The position numbers and the translations under genes were made by a program. Positions 31,491 to 42,985 of a stretch of DNA of 64,000 nucleotides are shown piece by piece. This stretch comes from Rhodocyclales bacterium (lineage in GTDB: Bacteria > Pseudomonadota > Gammaproteobacteria > Burkholderiales > Rhodocyclaceae): assembly GCA_016183655.1 (NCBI GenBank), contig JACPEH010000021.1, forward strand, positions 124,001-188,000. The letters run 5' to 3'. The notes under the pieces were generated by a model. It was not told the DNA's origin. It made no database searches and was given only the letters and a program-made list of their open reading frames with translations. How positions within the stretch are numbered: position 1 is the stretch's first letter; every line of letters starts with the position of its first letter.

Positions 31491-33141
31491 CCTCGATCAT
31501 CCGCGTGATCTGCCACTGCTGGGCGATCGACAGGATGTTGTTCACCACCCAGTAGAGGACCAGACCGGACGGGAACCAGAAGAACATGACGCCGAAGATG
31601 AAGGGCATGGCCATCATCACCTTGGCCTGCATCGGATCCGGCGGCGTCGGGTTGAGTTTGGTCTGGATGATCATCGAGACGACCATGATCACCGGCAGCA
31701 CGTAATACGGGTCGGCCGACGAGAGGTCGGTGATCCAGCCCAGCCACGGCGCATCGCGCATCTCGACGGCGCCGAGCAGCACCCAGTAGAGCGCGATGAA
31801 CACCGGGATCTGCACGACGATCGGCAGGCAGCCGCCGAGCGGGTTGATCTTCTCGGTCTGGTACAGCTTCATCATTTCCTGGTTGAGGCGCTGGCGGTCG
31901 TCGCCGAAGCGTTCCTTCAACTGCTGCAGGCGCGGCGTGACCGTGCGCATCTTGGCCATCGACTTGTAGCTGGCGGCAGACAGGGGGAAGAAGATCAGCT
32001 TGATGCCGATGGTCAGGAAGATGATCGCCCAGCCCCAGTTGCCGAGCAGCGAGTGGATTGCCTGCAGCACCCAGAAGATCGGCACGGCAACCACCGTCAG
32101 CCAGCCGTAGTCGACAACCAGTTCGAGGCCGTCGGCGAGTTTCTTCAGCGTCGCCTGTTCCTGCGGGCCGGCGTAGAGCGTGATCGACTGCCGGCCGGTG
32201 CCGCCCGGGGCGATCTGCTCGACCGGCATGATCAGGCCGGTGGCGGTGACCAGCGGGCTGCCGTTGCCGCCGTCGATCTTGCGCGCATAGAACTCGCGCT
32301 TGTCCTTGCCTTGCGGCACCCAGGCGGAAACGAAGTAATGCTGGACCATCGCCAGCCAGCCGTTGTCGGCGGTCTTGGCGAATTTGGCCTTGTCCTTGCC
32401 GATATCCTCGAAGCTGATCTTCTGGTATTTCTCTTCGCCGGTGTAGACCGCCGGACCGGTGAAGGTGCTGACCATCTTGCTTTCGCCTTCCGGCTTGACG
32501 TCGTCGCGCTGGAACTGGTAGTAGGCGTGCGTCGTCAGCGGCTGCTGGCCGGGGTTGCCGATCTCGTAGTCGACGTTGATCAGATAGCTGCCGCGGCTGA
32601 AGGTGTAAATCTTGGCAACCTTGACGCCGTTGGCGCCGGTCGCTTCGAGGCGCAACTGCAGCTTGTCGTCCTTGCCGCCGTCCTTGGCCATTTCGCGCGG
32701 GCCACTGGTGGCGGCGAAAACGGTGCGGTGATTGGGCAGGCCGTCCCCGATCAGCCCCGACTGGGCGACGTAGCGATGCTTCGGATCGAACAGCTTGAAG
32801 GTCTTGCTCTTGTCCTCGGTGGCCGTGTACCGGGTCAGTTCGAGACGGGTCAGGTCGCCGCCGAGCGTCGACACGTCGGCAGTGAAGAGATCGGTCTTGA
32901 TCGTGATCGTTTCGCCACCGGCGCTCGCTGCCGCTGCCGGCGCGGCGGCCGGCGCGGCCGGCGCCGTCGGTGCAGCGGCAGCGCCGGGCTGCAGGCTGGC
33001 GGACGGCTGCGGCGTGGCCGCGGCGGCTTGCGTCGCGGCCGGGACCGGCGCCTTCGGCTGGTTGTACTTCTGCCAGGCATCCCACAGCATAACCAGCGAG
33101 ATGGAGAAGATCATCAGGAGAATCAGGCGTCGGTTGTCCAT
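31468..33141 (-). CDS. yidC: Membrane protein insertase YidC
   Basis: The 557-residue protein has an N-terminal membrane anchor (about 5-22), a Pro/Ala-rich linker (30-75), the large periplasmic beta-sandwich (about 75-340) and the conserved five-helix insertase core ([20 protein letters not shown], then [28 protein letters not shown]). It inserts membrane proteins such as AtpE with or without SecYEG. It lies 24 bp after yidD in the standard rpmH-rnpA-yidD-yidC-mnmE order. Confidence 0.97.
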   Translation of the reverse strand: MDNRRLILLMIFSISLVMLWDAWQKYNQPKAPVPAATQAAAATPQPSASLQPGAAAAPTAPAAPAAAPAAAASAGGETITIKTDLFTADVSTLGGDLTRLELTRYTATEDKSKTFKLFDPKHRYVAQSGLIGDGLPNHRTVFAATSGPREMAKDGGKDDKLQLRLEATGANGVKVAKIYTFSRGSYLINVDYEIGNPGQQPLTTHAYYQFQRDDVKPEGESKMVSTFTGPAVYTGEEKYQKISFEDIGKDKAKFAKTADNGWLAMVQHYFVSAWVPQGKDKREFYARKIDGGNGSPLVTATGLIMPVEQIAPGGTGRQSITLYAGPQEQATLKKLADGLELVVDYGWLTVVAVPIFWVLQAIHSLLGNWGWAIIFLTIGIKLIFFPLSAASYKSMAKMRTVTPRLQQLKERFGDDRQRLNQEMMKLYQTEKINPLGGCLPIVVQIPVFIALYWVLLGAVEMRDAPWLGWITDLSSADPYYVLPVIMVVSMIIQTKLNPTPPDPMQAKVMMAMPFIFGVMFFWFPSGLVLYWVVNNILSIAQQWQITRMIEGGGKKAA

Positions 33142-33165
33142 TAACGGCTCAAGTCTTCTTGGTTG

Positions 33166-33375
33166 TCAGGGTACGGGATCGTAACCGCCGGGATGCCAGG
33201 GATGGCAGCGCGAAACGCGCTTCGCTCCCAGCCTCGCGCCTTTCCAGACCCCGTGTTTCTGGATGGCTTCGGCGGTGTATTCCGAGCAACTGGGGAAGAA
33301 ACGACAGCGCCGGCCAAGCAGCGGGCTGATCGCCAACTGGTAGAAGCGGATCAGCAGCAGCAGCAGTTTCCTCAT
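33166..33375 (-). CDS. yidD: Membrane protein insertion efficiency factor YidD
   Basis: The 69-residue protein carries the family core [28 protein letters not shown] followed by [14 protein letters not shown]. YidD is an inner-membrane-associated protein that aids YidC-dependent insertion. It is located between rnpA (11 bp) and yidC (24 bp). Confidence 0.95.
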   Translation of the reverse strand: MRKLLLLLIRFYQLAISPLLGRRCRFFPSCSEYTAEAIQKHGVWKGARLGAKRVSRCHPWHPGGYDPVP

Positions 33376-33386
33376 TGCCCTTGCCT

Positions 33387-33809
33387 CTACCGTGCCGGCG
33401 CCGTCAGCTTCAGCAGCAGCTTCGCGATCTCTGCCGCAACGGCCTTGCGGTCGAACGGCTGCAGCTTGCTGTTGAGGCGCAGTACCAGATCCCGCGCCGG
33501 CAGTTGCGGCCGCAGCAGGCGGAACTGTTCGCGACCGAGACGCTTGATCAGGTTGCGCAGAACGGCAGCCTTGACCAGACGCTTGGGAACCACGACGCCA
33601 AGACGGGCGGTAATCCCGTTTTCGCCCACTTCCTCCGCACGCGGCCGGTAATGTAACAGGAAGTGGGGACTTTTCAGGGCCCTTCTAAAACCAAAAACGG
33701 ATGAGTACTCATCCGTTTTGGTCAATCGGTAGCGCTTGGGGAAGCCGAATCCGCTTGTCGTTCCGGCCAATTCAGCGCAACCGGTTCCAGCGTTGTTGTC
33801 CGTGCTCAA
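33387..33809 (-). CDS. rnpA: Ribonuclease P protein component
   Basis: The 140-residue RNase P protein cofactor supports 5' maturation of tRNAs. It has the [17 protein letters not shown] start region and the RNA-binding motif [29 protein letters not shown]. No ATG or GTG precedes the conserved region without running through rpmH. The most economical start is TTG at 33809, whose last two bases are the first two of the rpmH TGA. Translation would then be tightly coupled to rpmH. The length is slightly above the usual 115-130. Confidence 0.88.
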   Translation of the reverse strand: MSTDNNAGTGCAELAGTTSGFGFPKRYRLTKTDEYSSVFGFRRALKSPHFLLHYRPRAEEVGENGITARLGVVVPKRLVKAAVLRNLIKRLGREQFRLLRPQLPARDLVLRLNSKLQPFDRKAVAAEIAKLLLKLTAPAR

Positions 33810-33940
33810 ACGCCCAGACGGTGGCGGCCCTTGGCGCGGCGCGCAGCGATGACCTTGCGGCCACCCTTGGTGCGCATGCGGACCAGGAAACCGTGCGTGC
33901 GCTTGCGGCGGACAACCGAGGGTTGATAAGTGCGTTTCAT
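33806..33940 (-). CDS. rpmH: 50S ribosomal protein L34
   Basis: This 44-residue protein reads [20 protein letters not shown] in its first 20 residues and continues [24 protein letters not shown], a textbook L34. It is too short for ordinary ORF length filters. It heads the rpmH-rnpA-yidD-yidC-mnmE operon and has a strong promoter at 33980-34008. Its stop overlaps the probable TTG start of rnpA. Confidence 0.97.
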   Translation of the reverse strand: MKRTYQPSVVRRKRTHGFLVRMRTKGGRKVIAARRAKGRHRLGV

Positions 33941-33979
33941 GATTTATGCCCTTGATTTTGATGCAAAGATAAACGCGCA

Positions 33980-34008
33980 ATTAGACCGAAAGCAGCCTCC
34001 GCTGTCAA
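33980..34008 (-). promoter_or_regulatory. Strong sigma70 promoter of rpmH
   Basis: On the minus strand TTGACA (34003-34008) is followed, after exactly 17 bp, by TCTAAT (33980-33985). The -35 is perfect and the -10 matches 5 of 6. It lies 40 bp upstream of the rpmH ATG and just downstream of a perfect DnaA box. Confidence 0.85.
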
Positions 34009-34028
34009 GGTCAATTTTTTTCACAGGC

Positions 34029-34060
34029 TGTGGATAACTCGCCGGCAGGCGCGGTAGAAT
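34029..34060 (+). promoter_or_regulatory. DnaA box and -10 element upstream of dnaA
   Basis: TGTGGATAA (34029-34037) is a perfect DnaA box in reverse orientation. TAGAAT (34055-34060) is a good -10, and its -35 window falls on the DnaA box. This suggests DnaA autoregulation of dnaA, and possibly of rpmH on the other side. Confidence 0.65.
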
Positions 34061-34225
34061 GCTCATCAAAGCGGCGCTTCACGACCGCTTTTTTGCTTGT
34101 TAGTCTATCATAAACAAGAAGTTAAGGCTTGTTCCGGCGGCTGGGGATATCCCGGACGGCGTCTACGCCCCGAACGGGGTTCCGCATCTTGACGATGCCT
34201 CGCAGCATGCCGGAAAAATCTGCAT

Positions 34226-35602
34226 ATGAGTTCTTTCTGGAATTCCTGCCTCAGCCAGTTCGAACAGGAACTGCCGCTACAGCAATTCAATACCTGGATC
34301 CGCCCGCTGCGCCTGGAGGGTGAGGACGACGTCGGCAACGGCCTGCGCCTGGTCGCCCCCAACGGCTTCATCCTGAAGTGGGTCAAGGAACGCTATCTGA
34401 GCCGCATCGAGGAACTGGGCCGTGCCTATTTCGATGCGCCGGTGAACATCGCGCTGACGCTGGGCGAGCGCAAGGCAAGCACGCCGCCGCGCAGCGAACC
34501 GCGGAGCAGCGCCCTTCCCGCAGCGGCCGTCGAAGCGGTCGCGCCGCCGCCGGTCATCGTGCGCAACAGCAATCCGTACGAAAAAACGCGGCTGATCAGT
34601 TCCTTCACCTTCGACAACCTGGTCGTCGGCAAGGCCAACGACCTCGCCCGCGCGGCCGCCATGCAGGTCGCCCAGAACCCCGGCGGCGCCTACAACCCGT
34701 TGTTCATCTACGGCGGCGCCGGCCTCGGCAAGACGCACCTGATCCACGCCATCGGCAATGCCATCCTCGCCCACCAGCCGGGCAAGATCGTCCGTTACGT
34801 GCACGCCGAGGACTACTATTCCGACGTAGTGCGTGCTTACCAGCAAAAATCGTTCGATGTCTTCAAGCGCTACTATCGCTCGCTCGACGTGTTGCTGGTC
34901 GACGACGTGCAGTTCTTCAACGGCAAGAACCGGACGCAGGAGGAATTCTTCTATGCGTTCAACGCGCTGATCGAGGCCAGGAAGCAGATCGTGATCAGCT
35001 GCGATACCTACCCGAAGGACATCTCGGGCCTTGAGGACCGGCTGATCACGCGCTTCGACTGGGGCCTGACGGTGCAGATCGAGCCGCCGGAGACGGAAAT
35101 GCGCGTCGCCATCCTGAAGAAGAAGGCGGAAGCCGAAGGCGTCGCGCTCAGCGACGAAGTCGCCTTCGTCATCGCCAAGCACCTGCGCTCGAACGTCCGC
35201 GAGCTGGAAGGCGCGCTGAAGAAGGTGCTCGCCTATTCGTCCTTCCACGGACGCGAGATCGAGCTCGACCTGGCCAAGGAAGCGCTGAAGGACATCATCG
35301 GTGCCGTCAACCGGCAGATCACCGTCGACAACATCCAGAAGACCGTCGCCGACTACTACAAGATCAAGGTCGCCGATCTTTTCTCGCCGAAACGCACGCG
35401 CGCCATCGCCCGTCCGCGCCAGGTGGCGATGTGGCTGGCCAAGGACCTGACCGCGCACAGCTACCCGATGATCGGCGATGCCTTCGGCGGACGCGACCAC
35501 ACGACGGTGCTGCACGCGGTGCGCACGATCGATTCGCTGCGCACCAAGGACAATGAACTCAACCATGACCTGCATGTGCTGCTGCAAGTATTAAAGGGTT
35601 GA
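34226..35602 (+). CDS. dnaA: Chromosomal replication initiator DnaA
   Basis: The 458-residue AAA+ initiator has domain I ([20 protein letters not shown]), a variable linker (about 85-115) and domain III with Walker [18 protein letters not shown] and Walker [11 protein letters not shown]. Domain IV carries the DnaA-box-reading signature ([36 protein letters not shown]). It melts oriC and loads the helicase. It is divergent from rpmH and followed by an intergenic DnaA-box cluster. Confidence 0.98.
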   Translation: MSSFWNSCLSQFEQELPLQQFNTWIRPLRLEGEDDVGNGLRLVAPNGFILKWVKERYLSRIEELGRAYFDAPVNIALTLGERKASTPPRSEPRSSALPAAAVEAVAPPPVIVRNSNPYEKTRLISSFTFDNLVVGKANDLARAAAMQVAQNPGGAYNPLFIYGGAGLGKTHLIHAIGNAILAHQPGKIVRYVHAEDYYSDVVRAYQQKSFDVFKRYYRSLDVLLVDDVQFFNGKNRTQEEFFYAFNALIEARKQIVISCDTYPKDISGLEDRLITRFDWGLTVQIEPPETEMRVAILKKKAEAEGVALSDEVAFVIAKHLRSNVRELEGALKKVLAYSSFHGREIELDLAKEALKDIIGAVNRQITVDNIQKTVADYYKIKVADLFSPKRTRAIARPRQVAMWLAKDLTAHSYPMIGDAFGGRDHTTVLHAVRTIDSLRTKDNELNHDLHVLLQVLKG

Positions 35603-35803
35603 ACAAGTCTGTGGACAAACTGGGGGGGGATTGTGGAGAACTCCCGATTTATTCACCTGTGGATAAATCATCCAGTTTTCATCAACAGGCAAGCAACAGG
35701 CTTTTCAAGTGCCATTTTTTTAATGCAACGTACTGTAGAATAAGTGGTTTTCTGAACTATCCACAGAGTTGACCGGCAGCTTATATTTATAGGAATTAGA
35801 TAT
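35603..35803. other. Candidate chromosomal origin (oriC) between dnaA and dnaN
   Basis: The 201-bp gap holds DnaA-box-like 9-mers: TGTGGACAA (35610-35618), TGTGGAGAA (35632-35640), a perfect TGTGGATAA (35658-35666) and CTATCCACA (35757-35765, opposite orientation, one mismatch). Between the third and fourth lies an AT-rich stretch (about 35700-35750) suitable for unwinding. Together with dnaA, dnaN, gyrB and nearby parAB this is the expected origin layout. The single perfect box upstream of dnaA could make the origin bipartite. Confidence 0.75.
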
Positions 35804-36910
35804 ATGGTCCTTATTAAAACCCAACGCGACACGCTGCTAGCGCCGCTGCAGTCGGTTTCCGGCATCGTCGAGAAGCGGCATACGCTCCCCATCCTTTCCA
35901 ACGTGCTGCTGGAAAAGAAGGGCGATTCGCTGACGCTGCTGGCCACCGACATCGAGATCCAGATCACCACCAGCACGCAAGGCGCCCTCGGCGACGGCGA
36001 TGGTGCAGTCACGGTCGGTGCCCGCAAGCTGCAGGACATCCTGCGTTCGCTGCCGGACTCTGCCGAAGTCAGCCTGATCCTTGAGGACAAGCGCCTGCAG
36101 TTGCGCGCCGGGAAAAGCCGTTTCAGCCTGCAGACGCTGCCGGCGGACGATTTCCCGCGGATGGCGATCGCCGAAGGCGAGGCCAGGCGAATCTCGGTGA
36201 CGCAGAAGCAGTTCCGCCAGCTGCTGGCGCAGACACAGTTCGCGATGGCGGCACAGGATGTCCGCTACTACCTGAACGGACTGTTGCTGCTGGTCGATGG
36301 CGGCGAACTGCGCGCCGTCGCCACCGACGGTCATCGCCTGGCCTTCGCCAGCATGCCGATCGAAGGCGAACTGCCGCGCCAGGAACTGATCCTGCCGCGC
36401 AAGACCGTTCTCGAGCTGAACCGCCTGCTTTCCGACACCGACGAACCGCTGCTGATCGAGGCGGCGCCGAACCAGATCCGTTTCCAGTTCGGCCATATCA
36501 ATCTCGTTTCCAAGCTGATCGACGGAAAGTTCCCGGATTATGAGCGTGTCATACCGGCGACCTTGCGCAATTCGCTGCAGATCAACCGTGCCGCGCTGCT
36601 CTCGTCGATGAGCCGCGCCGCAATCCTGACCAACGAGAAGTTCCGCGGCGTGCGCCTGGTGCTGTCCCCGGGCAGCCTGAAGATCATGGCCGCCAACGCC
36701 GAGCAGGAAGAAGCGCAGGAAGAGCTGGAAGTCGAGTACAGTGGCGACGCCATCGACATCGGCTTCAACGTCGGCTATCTGCTCGACGTGCTCAACAACA
36801 GTTCCGCGGAAACGGTGCAGTGGGGCCTCAACGACTCGAATTCGAGCGCGCTGGTGACGATCCCCGGCAACGAGCGCTTCAAGTACGTCGTGATGCCGAT
36901 GCGCATCTGA
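35804..36910 (+). CDS. dnaN: DNA polymerase III sliding clamp (beta subunit)
   Basis: The 368-residue clamp is made of three structurally repeated domains. The start MVLIKTQRDTLLAPLQSVSGIVEKRHTLPILSNVLLE and end NERFKYVVMPMRI are diagnostic. The ATG is preceded by AGGA at good spacing. It forms the processivity ring for Pol III. It sits directly downstream of the origin-like gap and 48 bp before gyrB. Confidence 0.98.
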   Translation: MVLIKTQRDTLLAPLQSVSGIVEKRHTLPILSNVLLEKKGDSLTLLATDIEIQITTSTQGALGDGDGAVTVGARKLQDILRSLPDSAEVSLILEDKRLQLRAGKSRFSLQTLPADDFPRMAIAEGEARRISVTQKQFRQLLAQTQFAMAAQDVRYYLNGLLLLVDGGELRAVATDGHRLAFASMPIEGELPRQELILPRKTVLELNRLLSDTDEPLLIEAAPNQIRFQFGHINLVSKLIDGKFPDYERVIPATLRNSLQINRAALLSSMSRAAILTNEKFRGVRLVLSPGSLKIMAANAEQEEAQEELEVEYSGDAIDIGFNVGYLLDVLNNSSAETVQWGLNDSNSSALVTIPGNERFKYVVMPMRI

Positions 36911-36955
36911 TTTTGCATACAAGCAGTTGATGTTCCACCAGAAACAGGGAAATAA

Positions 36956-39427
<2,472 letters not shown>

Positions 39428-39452
39428 GCGTTCGGCGCTGCGCGCAAACGAC

Positions 39453-39479
39453 GACGAAGGCCCCGCCGGGGCCTTCGTC
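39453..39479. terminator. Hairpin terminator between gyrB and ybaK-like gene
   Basis: GACGAAGGCCCC-GCC-GGGGCCTTCGTC, a perfect 12-bp stem, lies 25 bp after the gyrB stop and between two convergent genes. No long T run follows, but the stem stability and position support bidirectional termination. Confidence 0.75.
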
Positions 39480-39497
39480 CGTCAAGCGACTACTTTT

Positions 39498-39968
39498 CTA
39501 CAGGCGGCGGGAAAAGCGCGCGCGGTCGGCATCGGCCATCAGATCGAGGAAGGCGTCCATCTGCATGTGGATCAAATCCTCGTGGTTGCCGGCTTCGAAG
39601 TAGATATCCCGCTCGTTCGCCAAGTCCTCGTCCATCACCGTGCGGATGCCGTAGGCCGGCCCCATCGGCGGAATGGCGCCGAGTTCGCAATCCTGGAACA
39701 GCTCTTCCAGCTCCCATTCCTCGGCCAGTTGCAGGTGGCGACCGAGGCGCTTGTTCAATGCCGCGATGCCGACATGGCAGGTCGATGGCAGCACCGCCAT
39801 CACGTAGCCGAGGTCGTCCCGGAACATCACCGGCTTGGCCAGCCGATCGCCGGGTACATGCGCCATGGCCGCGGTTTCCATGCTGCAGCTGCTGTGCGCG
39901 TGGTGCTTCATATCGAAGCGGGCGTGGTGGCGCTGGAGAAAGTCCTGCAGGGTATTGGCCATGGACAT
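39498..39968 (-). CDS. YbaK/EbsC-type aminoacyl-tRNA deacylase domain protein
   Basis: The 156-residue protein is of the YbaK/ProX editing family, which hydrolyses mischarged aminoacyl-tRNAs. It shows the family pattern CELGAIPPMGPAYGIRTVMDEDL and the Met/His-rich N-terminal half (FDMKHHAHSSCSMETAAMAH). A GGAGA ribosome site precedes the ATG at 39968; a second ATG lies two codons in. Its exact tRNA substrate cannot be told from sequence. It converges on gyrB. Confidence 0.85.
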   Translation of the reverse strand: MSMANTLQDFLQRHHARFDMKHHAHSSCSMETAAMAHVPGDRLAKPVMFRDDLGYVMAVLPSTCHVGIAALNKRLGRHLQLAEEWELEELFQDCELGAIPPMGPAYGIRTVMDEDLANERDIYFEAGNHEDLIHMQMDAFLDLMADADRARFSRRL

Positions 39969-40060
39969 GATCGTCTCCTCAACGCAAATAGGGAAAAACC
40001 CTTCTTCTCTCCTCCCCGTTTTCCACTATAGACCGCGGTGGCAGGCTTCGCGAGGCAGGC

Positions 40061-41005
40061 TCACGCAGTACGCCAGAGCCCGGTCGAGACGTAGCGCTCC
40101 CCGGTATCGCTGAACAGCGTGACGATGCGCCGGAAGCGGCCGCTCGCCGCCAGTTGCAACGCGACGTGCAGGAAGGCGCCGGACGACGGGCCGACGTAGA
40201 GGCCGCAGCGCGCCAGCCGGCGGCAGGCGGCGGCGGCCTGGTCGAGGCTGACCGGGCTGCGCCGGTCGATCAGCGCTTCGTCGAGGATGGCCGGGACGAT
40301 GTCGCCCGGATGGCCGAGCGGCTTCAGCCCCTCGATGCCGGGAAAGGTTTCCGGGATCGCGGCGGCGACGAACAAGGCAGGGTCGGCTTGGCGCAGGCGC
40401 CGGGCGATGCCGGTCAGCGTGCCGCCGGTGCCGACGCCGGCCACCAGCGCGTCGGGCGGGGGCAGGCCACGCTCGGCGAATTGGCTGAGGATCTCGGCGG
40501 CGGTGCCGTCGAAATGGGCGCGCCAGTTGTCGGCGTTGGCGTACTGGTCGCACAGCCAGTAGCGCTCGGGCTGTTCGTCGGCGAGCCGGTGCGCGGTGCG
40601 CAGCGCGTGGTCGTAGCCCTCGATCGGGTCGGTCAGCACCAGTTCGGCGCCGTGCGCGCGCATGCGGTCGAGGCGTTCGCTGCTGGCGTTGCCCGGCACC
40701 ACCAGCGTCACCGGCACGCCCAGCGCGGCGCCGAACATGGCGTAGGAGATGCCGGCGTTGCCCGACGACGAGTCGAGCAGCCGCCGCCCGCCGGCGAAGC
40801 GTCCGGCGGCCACGGCGCGGGTCAGCATGCGCGCGACCGGGCGGTCCTTGATCGAACCGCCGGGGTTGACGCTTTCCAGCTTGGCGAACAGGCGGACACC
40901 GGCCGCCGCTTCGGCAGCAAGCGGAATTTCGACCAGCGGCGTGTGGCCGACCGCTGCCAGCAGCGCCGCGCCGTCGCCAGCCGCGGCCGAGGCGGGCGAA
41001 CTCAT
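40061..41005 (-). CDS. cysM: Cysteine synthase (CysM-like, PLP-dependent)
   Basis: The 314-residue fold-type II PLP enzyme has PLP lysine Lys53 in NPGGSIKDRP, the substrate loop SSSGNAGISYA and the phosphate-binding loop GVGTGGTLTGIAR. CysM-type enzymes can use thiosulfate or a protein thiocarboxylate as sulfur donor with O-acetylserine or O-phosphoserine. The start overlaps the stop of the Ubl-rhodanese-E1 fusion gene (ATGA), and a JAMM protease gene is upstream. This context resembles the M. tuberculosis CysO-Mec-CysM pathway and favours a thiocarboxylate donor, by inference. Confidence 0.88.
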   Translation of the reverse strand: MSSPASAAAGDGAALLAAVGHTPLVEIPLAAEAAAGVRLFAKLESVNPGGSIKDRPVARMLTRAVAAGRFAGGRRLLDSSSGNAGISYAMFGAALGVPVTLVVPGNASSERLDRMRAHGAELVLTDPIEGYDHALRTAHRLADEQPERYWLCDQYANADNWRAHFDGTAAEILSQFAERGLPPPDALVAGVGTGGTLTGIARRLRQADPALFVAAAIPETFPGIEGLKPLGHPGDIVPAILDEALIDRRSPVSLDQAAAACRRLARCGLYVGPSSGAFLHVALQLAASGRFRRIVTLFSDTGERYVSTGLWRTA

Positions 41006-42477
41006 GCGGCGGCCCGGCAGAAGGCGGCGTAGTCGACGTAGCCGGGGAAGGACCGTCCCTCGCCGCAATAGGTGCACTGCGGGTCGGCGGCCAGCGCGTA
41101 TTCGCTGAAGCGGCCGGCCAGTGCGTCGTAGCAGAGCAGCCGGCCGACCAGCGGGTCGCCGAGGTCGAGCACGAGCTTGATCGTCTCGACCGCTTCGAGC
41201 AGGCCGATGACGCCCGGCAGCACGCCGAGCACGCCGGCCTCGGCGCAGGACGGGGCCAGCTCGGGCGGCGGCGGCTCGGGGTAGAGGCAGCGGTAGCACG
41301 GGCCGCGGCGCTTGCTGTAGGCCGGCCAGAAGACGCTGACCTGGCCCTCGAAACGATAGACCGAACCGTGCACGTTGGGCAGGCTGAGGCGGACGCAGGC
41401 GTCGTTGACCAGATAGCGCGTCTGGAAGTTGTCGGAACCGTCGACGATCACGTCGTAGCCGGCAAAAATCGCCTCGACGTTGTCGCGCGTCAGCCGCTCG
41501 GCGTAGGTGTCGATGCGGATCGCCGGGTTCAGCGCGGCGAGGCTCGTGCGCGCCGAATCGACCTTCAGCTGGCCGACGCGGCCGTCGCCGTGCAGCACCT
41601 GACGCTGCAGGTTGCTGCGGTCGACGCGGTCGTCGTCGACCAGGCCGATCGTGCCGACACCGGCCGCCGCCAGATACAGCGCCGCCGGGCAGCCGAGTCC
41701 GCCGGCGCCGATCAGCAGCACCCGGCTGGCGAGCAGCTTCGCCTGGCCGCTCTCGCCGACCTCGGGAATGCTCAGATGGCGGCTGTAGCGCTCGCGTTCG
41801 TCGCGGCTCAGCATAGACGGCATGTCCCACGGCAGGCCTTCGGCTTTCCAGCGCGCGAACCCGCCCTGCAGCGAATGGACCCGGCGATAGCCGAGCCGCG
41901 CCAGGCTTTCGGCGGCGAACAGCGAGCGCACGCCGCCGCCGCACATCGTGATCAGTGGCCGCTCGTAGTCGGGAACGGCGTCCTCGATCTTCAGTTCGAG
42001 GAAACCGCGGCCGAGGCGCAAGGCGCCGACGGCGCTGCCCTGGGCGATTTCGTCCGCCTCGCGCACGTCCACCAGCACGGCTCCCTGCGCCTGCAGCGCC
42101 AGTGCTTCGCTCGGGCTGAGTTCGCCGATCGTGCCGCGCAGTTCCTGCAGCCGCCGGTCCTTGGCGCGCGGCGCGCCGCCGGCCACCGCCGGAATGATCG
42201 CCAGCACTTCGCCGGCGGCGAGCGGCGTCGCCAGCCCTTGCCGTACGCGGACGTTGTCGGCGCCGAGATAGATGTTCACAAACTGGCGCGGTTCGCCGTC
42301 CGGCGCCAGCACGCGTTCCAGGATGCCCGGATGGGCCCTGCCGAGCGCCTGCAACGCCTCGCCGACGGTCGCGGCGACGACCGCGACGCTGTCGGCGCCA
42401 GCGGTGAAGCCGCGCAGCGGCGTTGGAATGCGGATCGTCACCGGAACCTTGCCGTTCAGTTTTTCGCGATCAGGCAT
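41002..42477 (-). CDS. Fusion of MoaD/CysO-like ubiquitin fold, rhodanese and ThiF/MoeB-type E1
   Basis: The 491-residue protein has three domains. Residues 10-101 are a MoaD/CysO-like beta-grasp sulfur carrier ending in GEVLAIIPAVAGG, with the diglycine at 100-101. Residues 115-215 are a rhodanese with active-site Cys179 in TMCGGGVRS. Residues 225-480 are an E1-like adenylyltransferase with LLIGAGGLGCPAALYL, zinc pairs C394xxC397 and C468xxC471, and a candidate catalytic Cys411 (PSCAEAG). MoeZ proteins carry the rhodanese at the C-terminus; here it is between carrier and E1. The diglycine is internal, followed by APRAKD, so cleavage would be needed to expose it. The gene overlaps the JAMM gene by 8 bp and cysM by 4 bp. 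Confidence 0.88.
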   Translation of the reverse strand: MPDREKLNGKVPVTIRIPTPLRGFTAGADSVAVVAATVGEALQALGRAHPGILERVLAPDGEPRQFVNIYLGADNVRVRQGLATPLAAGEVLAIIPAVAGGAPRAKDRRLQELRGTIGELSPSEALALQAQGAVLVDVREADEIAQGSAVGALRLGRGFLELKIEDAVPDYERPLITMCGGGVRSLFAAESLARLGYRRVHSLQGGFARWKAEGLPWDMPSMLSRDERERYSRHLSIPEVGESGQAKLLASRVLLIGAGGLGCPAALYLAAAGVGTIGLVDDDRVDRSNLQRQVLHGDGRVGQLKVDSARTSLAALNPAIRIDTYAERLTRDNVEAIFAGYDVIVDGSDNFQTRYLVNDACVRLSLPNVHGSVYRFEGQVSVFWPAYSKRRGPCYRCLYPEPPPPELAPSCAEAGVLGVLPGVIGLLEAVETIKLVLDLGDPLVGRLLCYDALAGRFSEYALAADPQCTYCGEGRSFPGYVDYAAFCRAAA

Positions 42478-42892
42478 GACGCACCTCCTCTTCGACGAAG
42501 CGGTCGCCGGCCAGGCGCCACGAGCGCAACTCGGCGACGCCGCCGCTGCCGACCGAGAGAATGAGGTAGGACCAGCCCGGCCAGGCCATCTCCAGATCGG
42601 TTGCGCTCGGTCGCGCCGGGTGGTCCGGGTGGCTGTGCCAGACGCCGACGATCGCCAGTCCGGCCGCTGCGGCGGCGTTTTCGGCGCCGAGGTAATCCTC
42701 CGGGTCGACTTCGAAACGGTCGCGTGCCCGCTCGCGGTTCAGGTTGCGGGCCGGCCGCTGGCTGGCGACGCGGCAGCAACCGTCGCTACGGTCGCCGAGC
42801 AGCAGACCGCAGGTTTCGCACGGGTAGCCGGCCTGGACCAGGGATTCAAGCTCGGCACGGACCCCGCCGGGGAGCGCAAGGAGAGGAGCCAT
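42470..42892 (-). CDS. JAMM/MPN+ metalloprotease (Mec-like)
   Basis: The 140-residue zinc protease has the full JAMM motif: Glu26 in PCETCGLLLG, then H86-S-H88-P and seven residues on S96-x-x-D99. M. tuberculosis Mec cleaves cysteine from the CysO-cysteine adduct, and other JAMM proteins remove residues after a Ubl diglycine. Cys25 and Cys28 flank the catalytic Glu. It is the first gene of the three-gene cluster, overlapping the Ubl-E1 fusion by 8 bp. It could process the fusion, release cysteine from it, or both. Confidence 0.9.
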   Translation of the reverse strand: MAPLLALPGGVRAELESLVQAGYPCETCGLLLGDRSDGCCRVASQRPARNLNRERARDRFEVDPEDYLGAENAAAAAGLAIVGVWHSHPDHPARPSATDLEMAWPGWSYLILSVGSGGVAELRSWRLAGDRFVEEEVRHA

Positions 42893-42985
42893 GGCAAGTC
42901 GCCGATACGGTACGAACGCAATCGTTCACTCCGTAAGACTGTCCCCCGGCGGTGCGGTTCGCATGCCGCCGGAGCCTCGCCGGGG

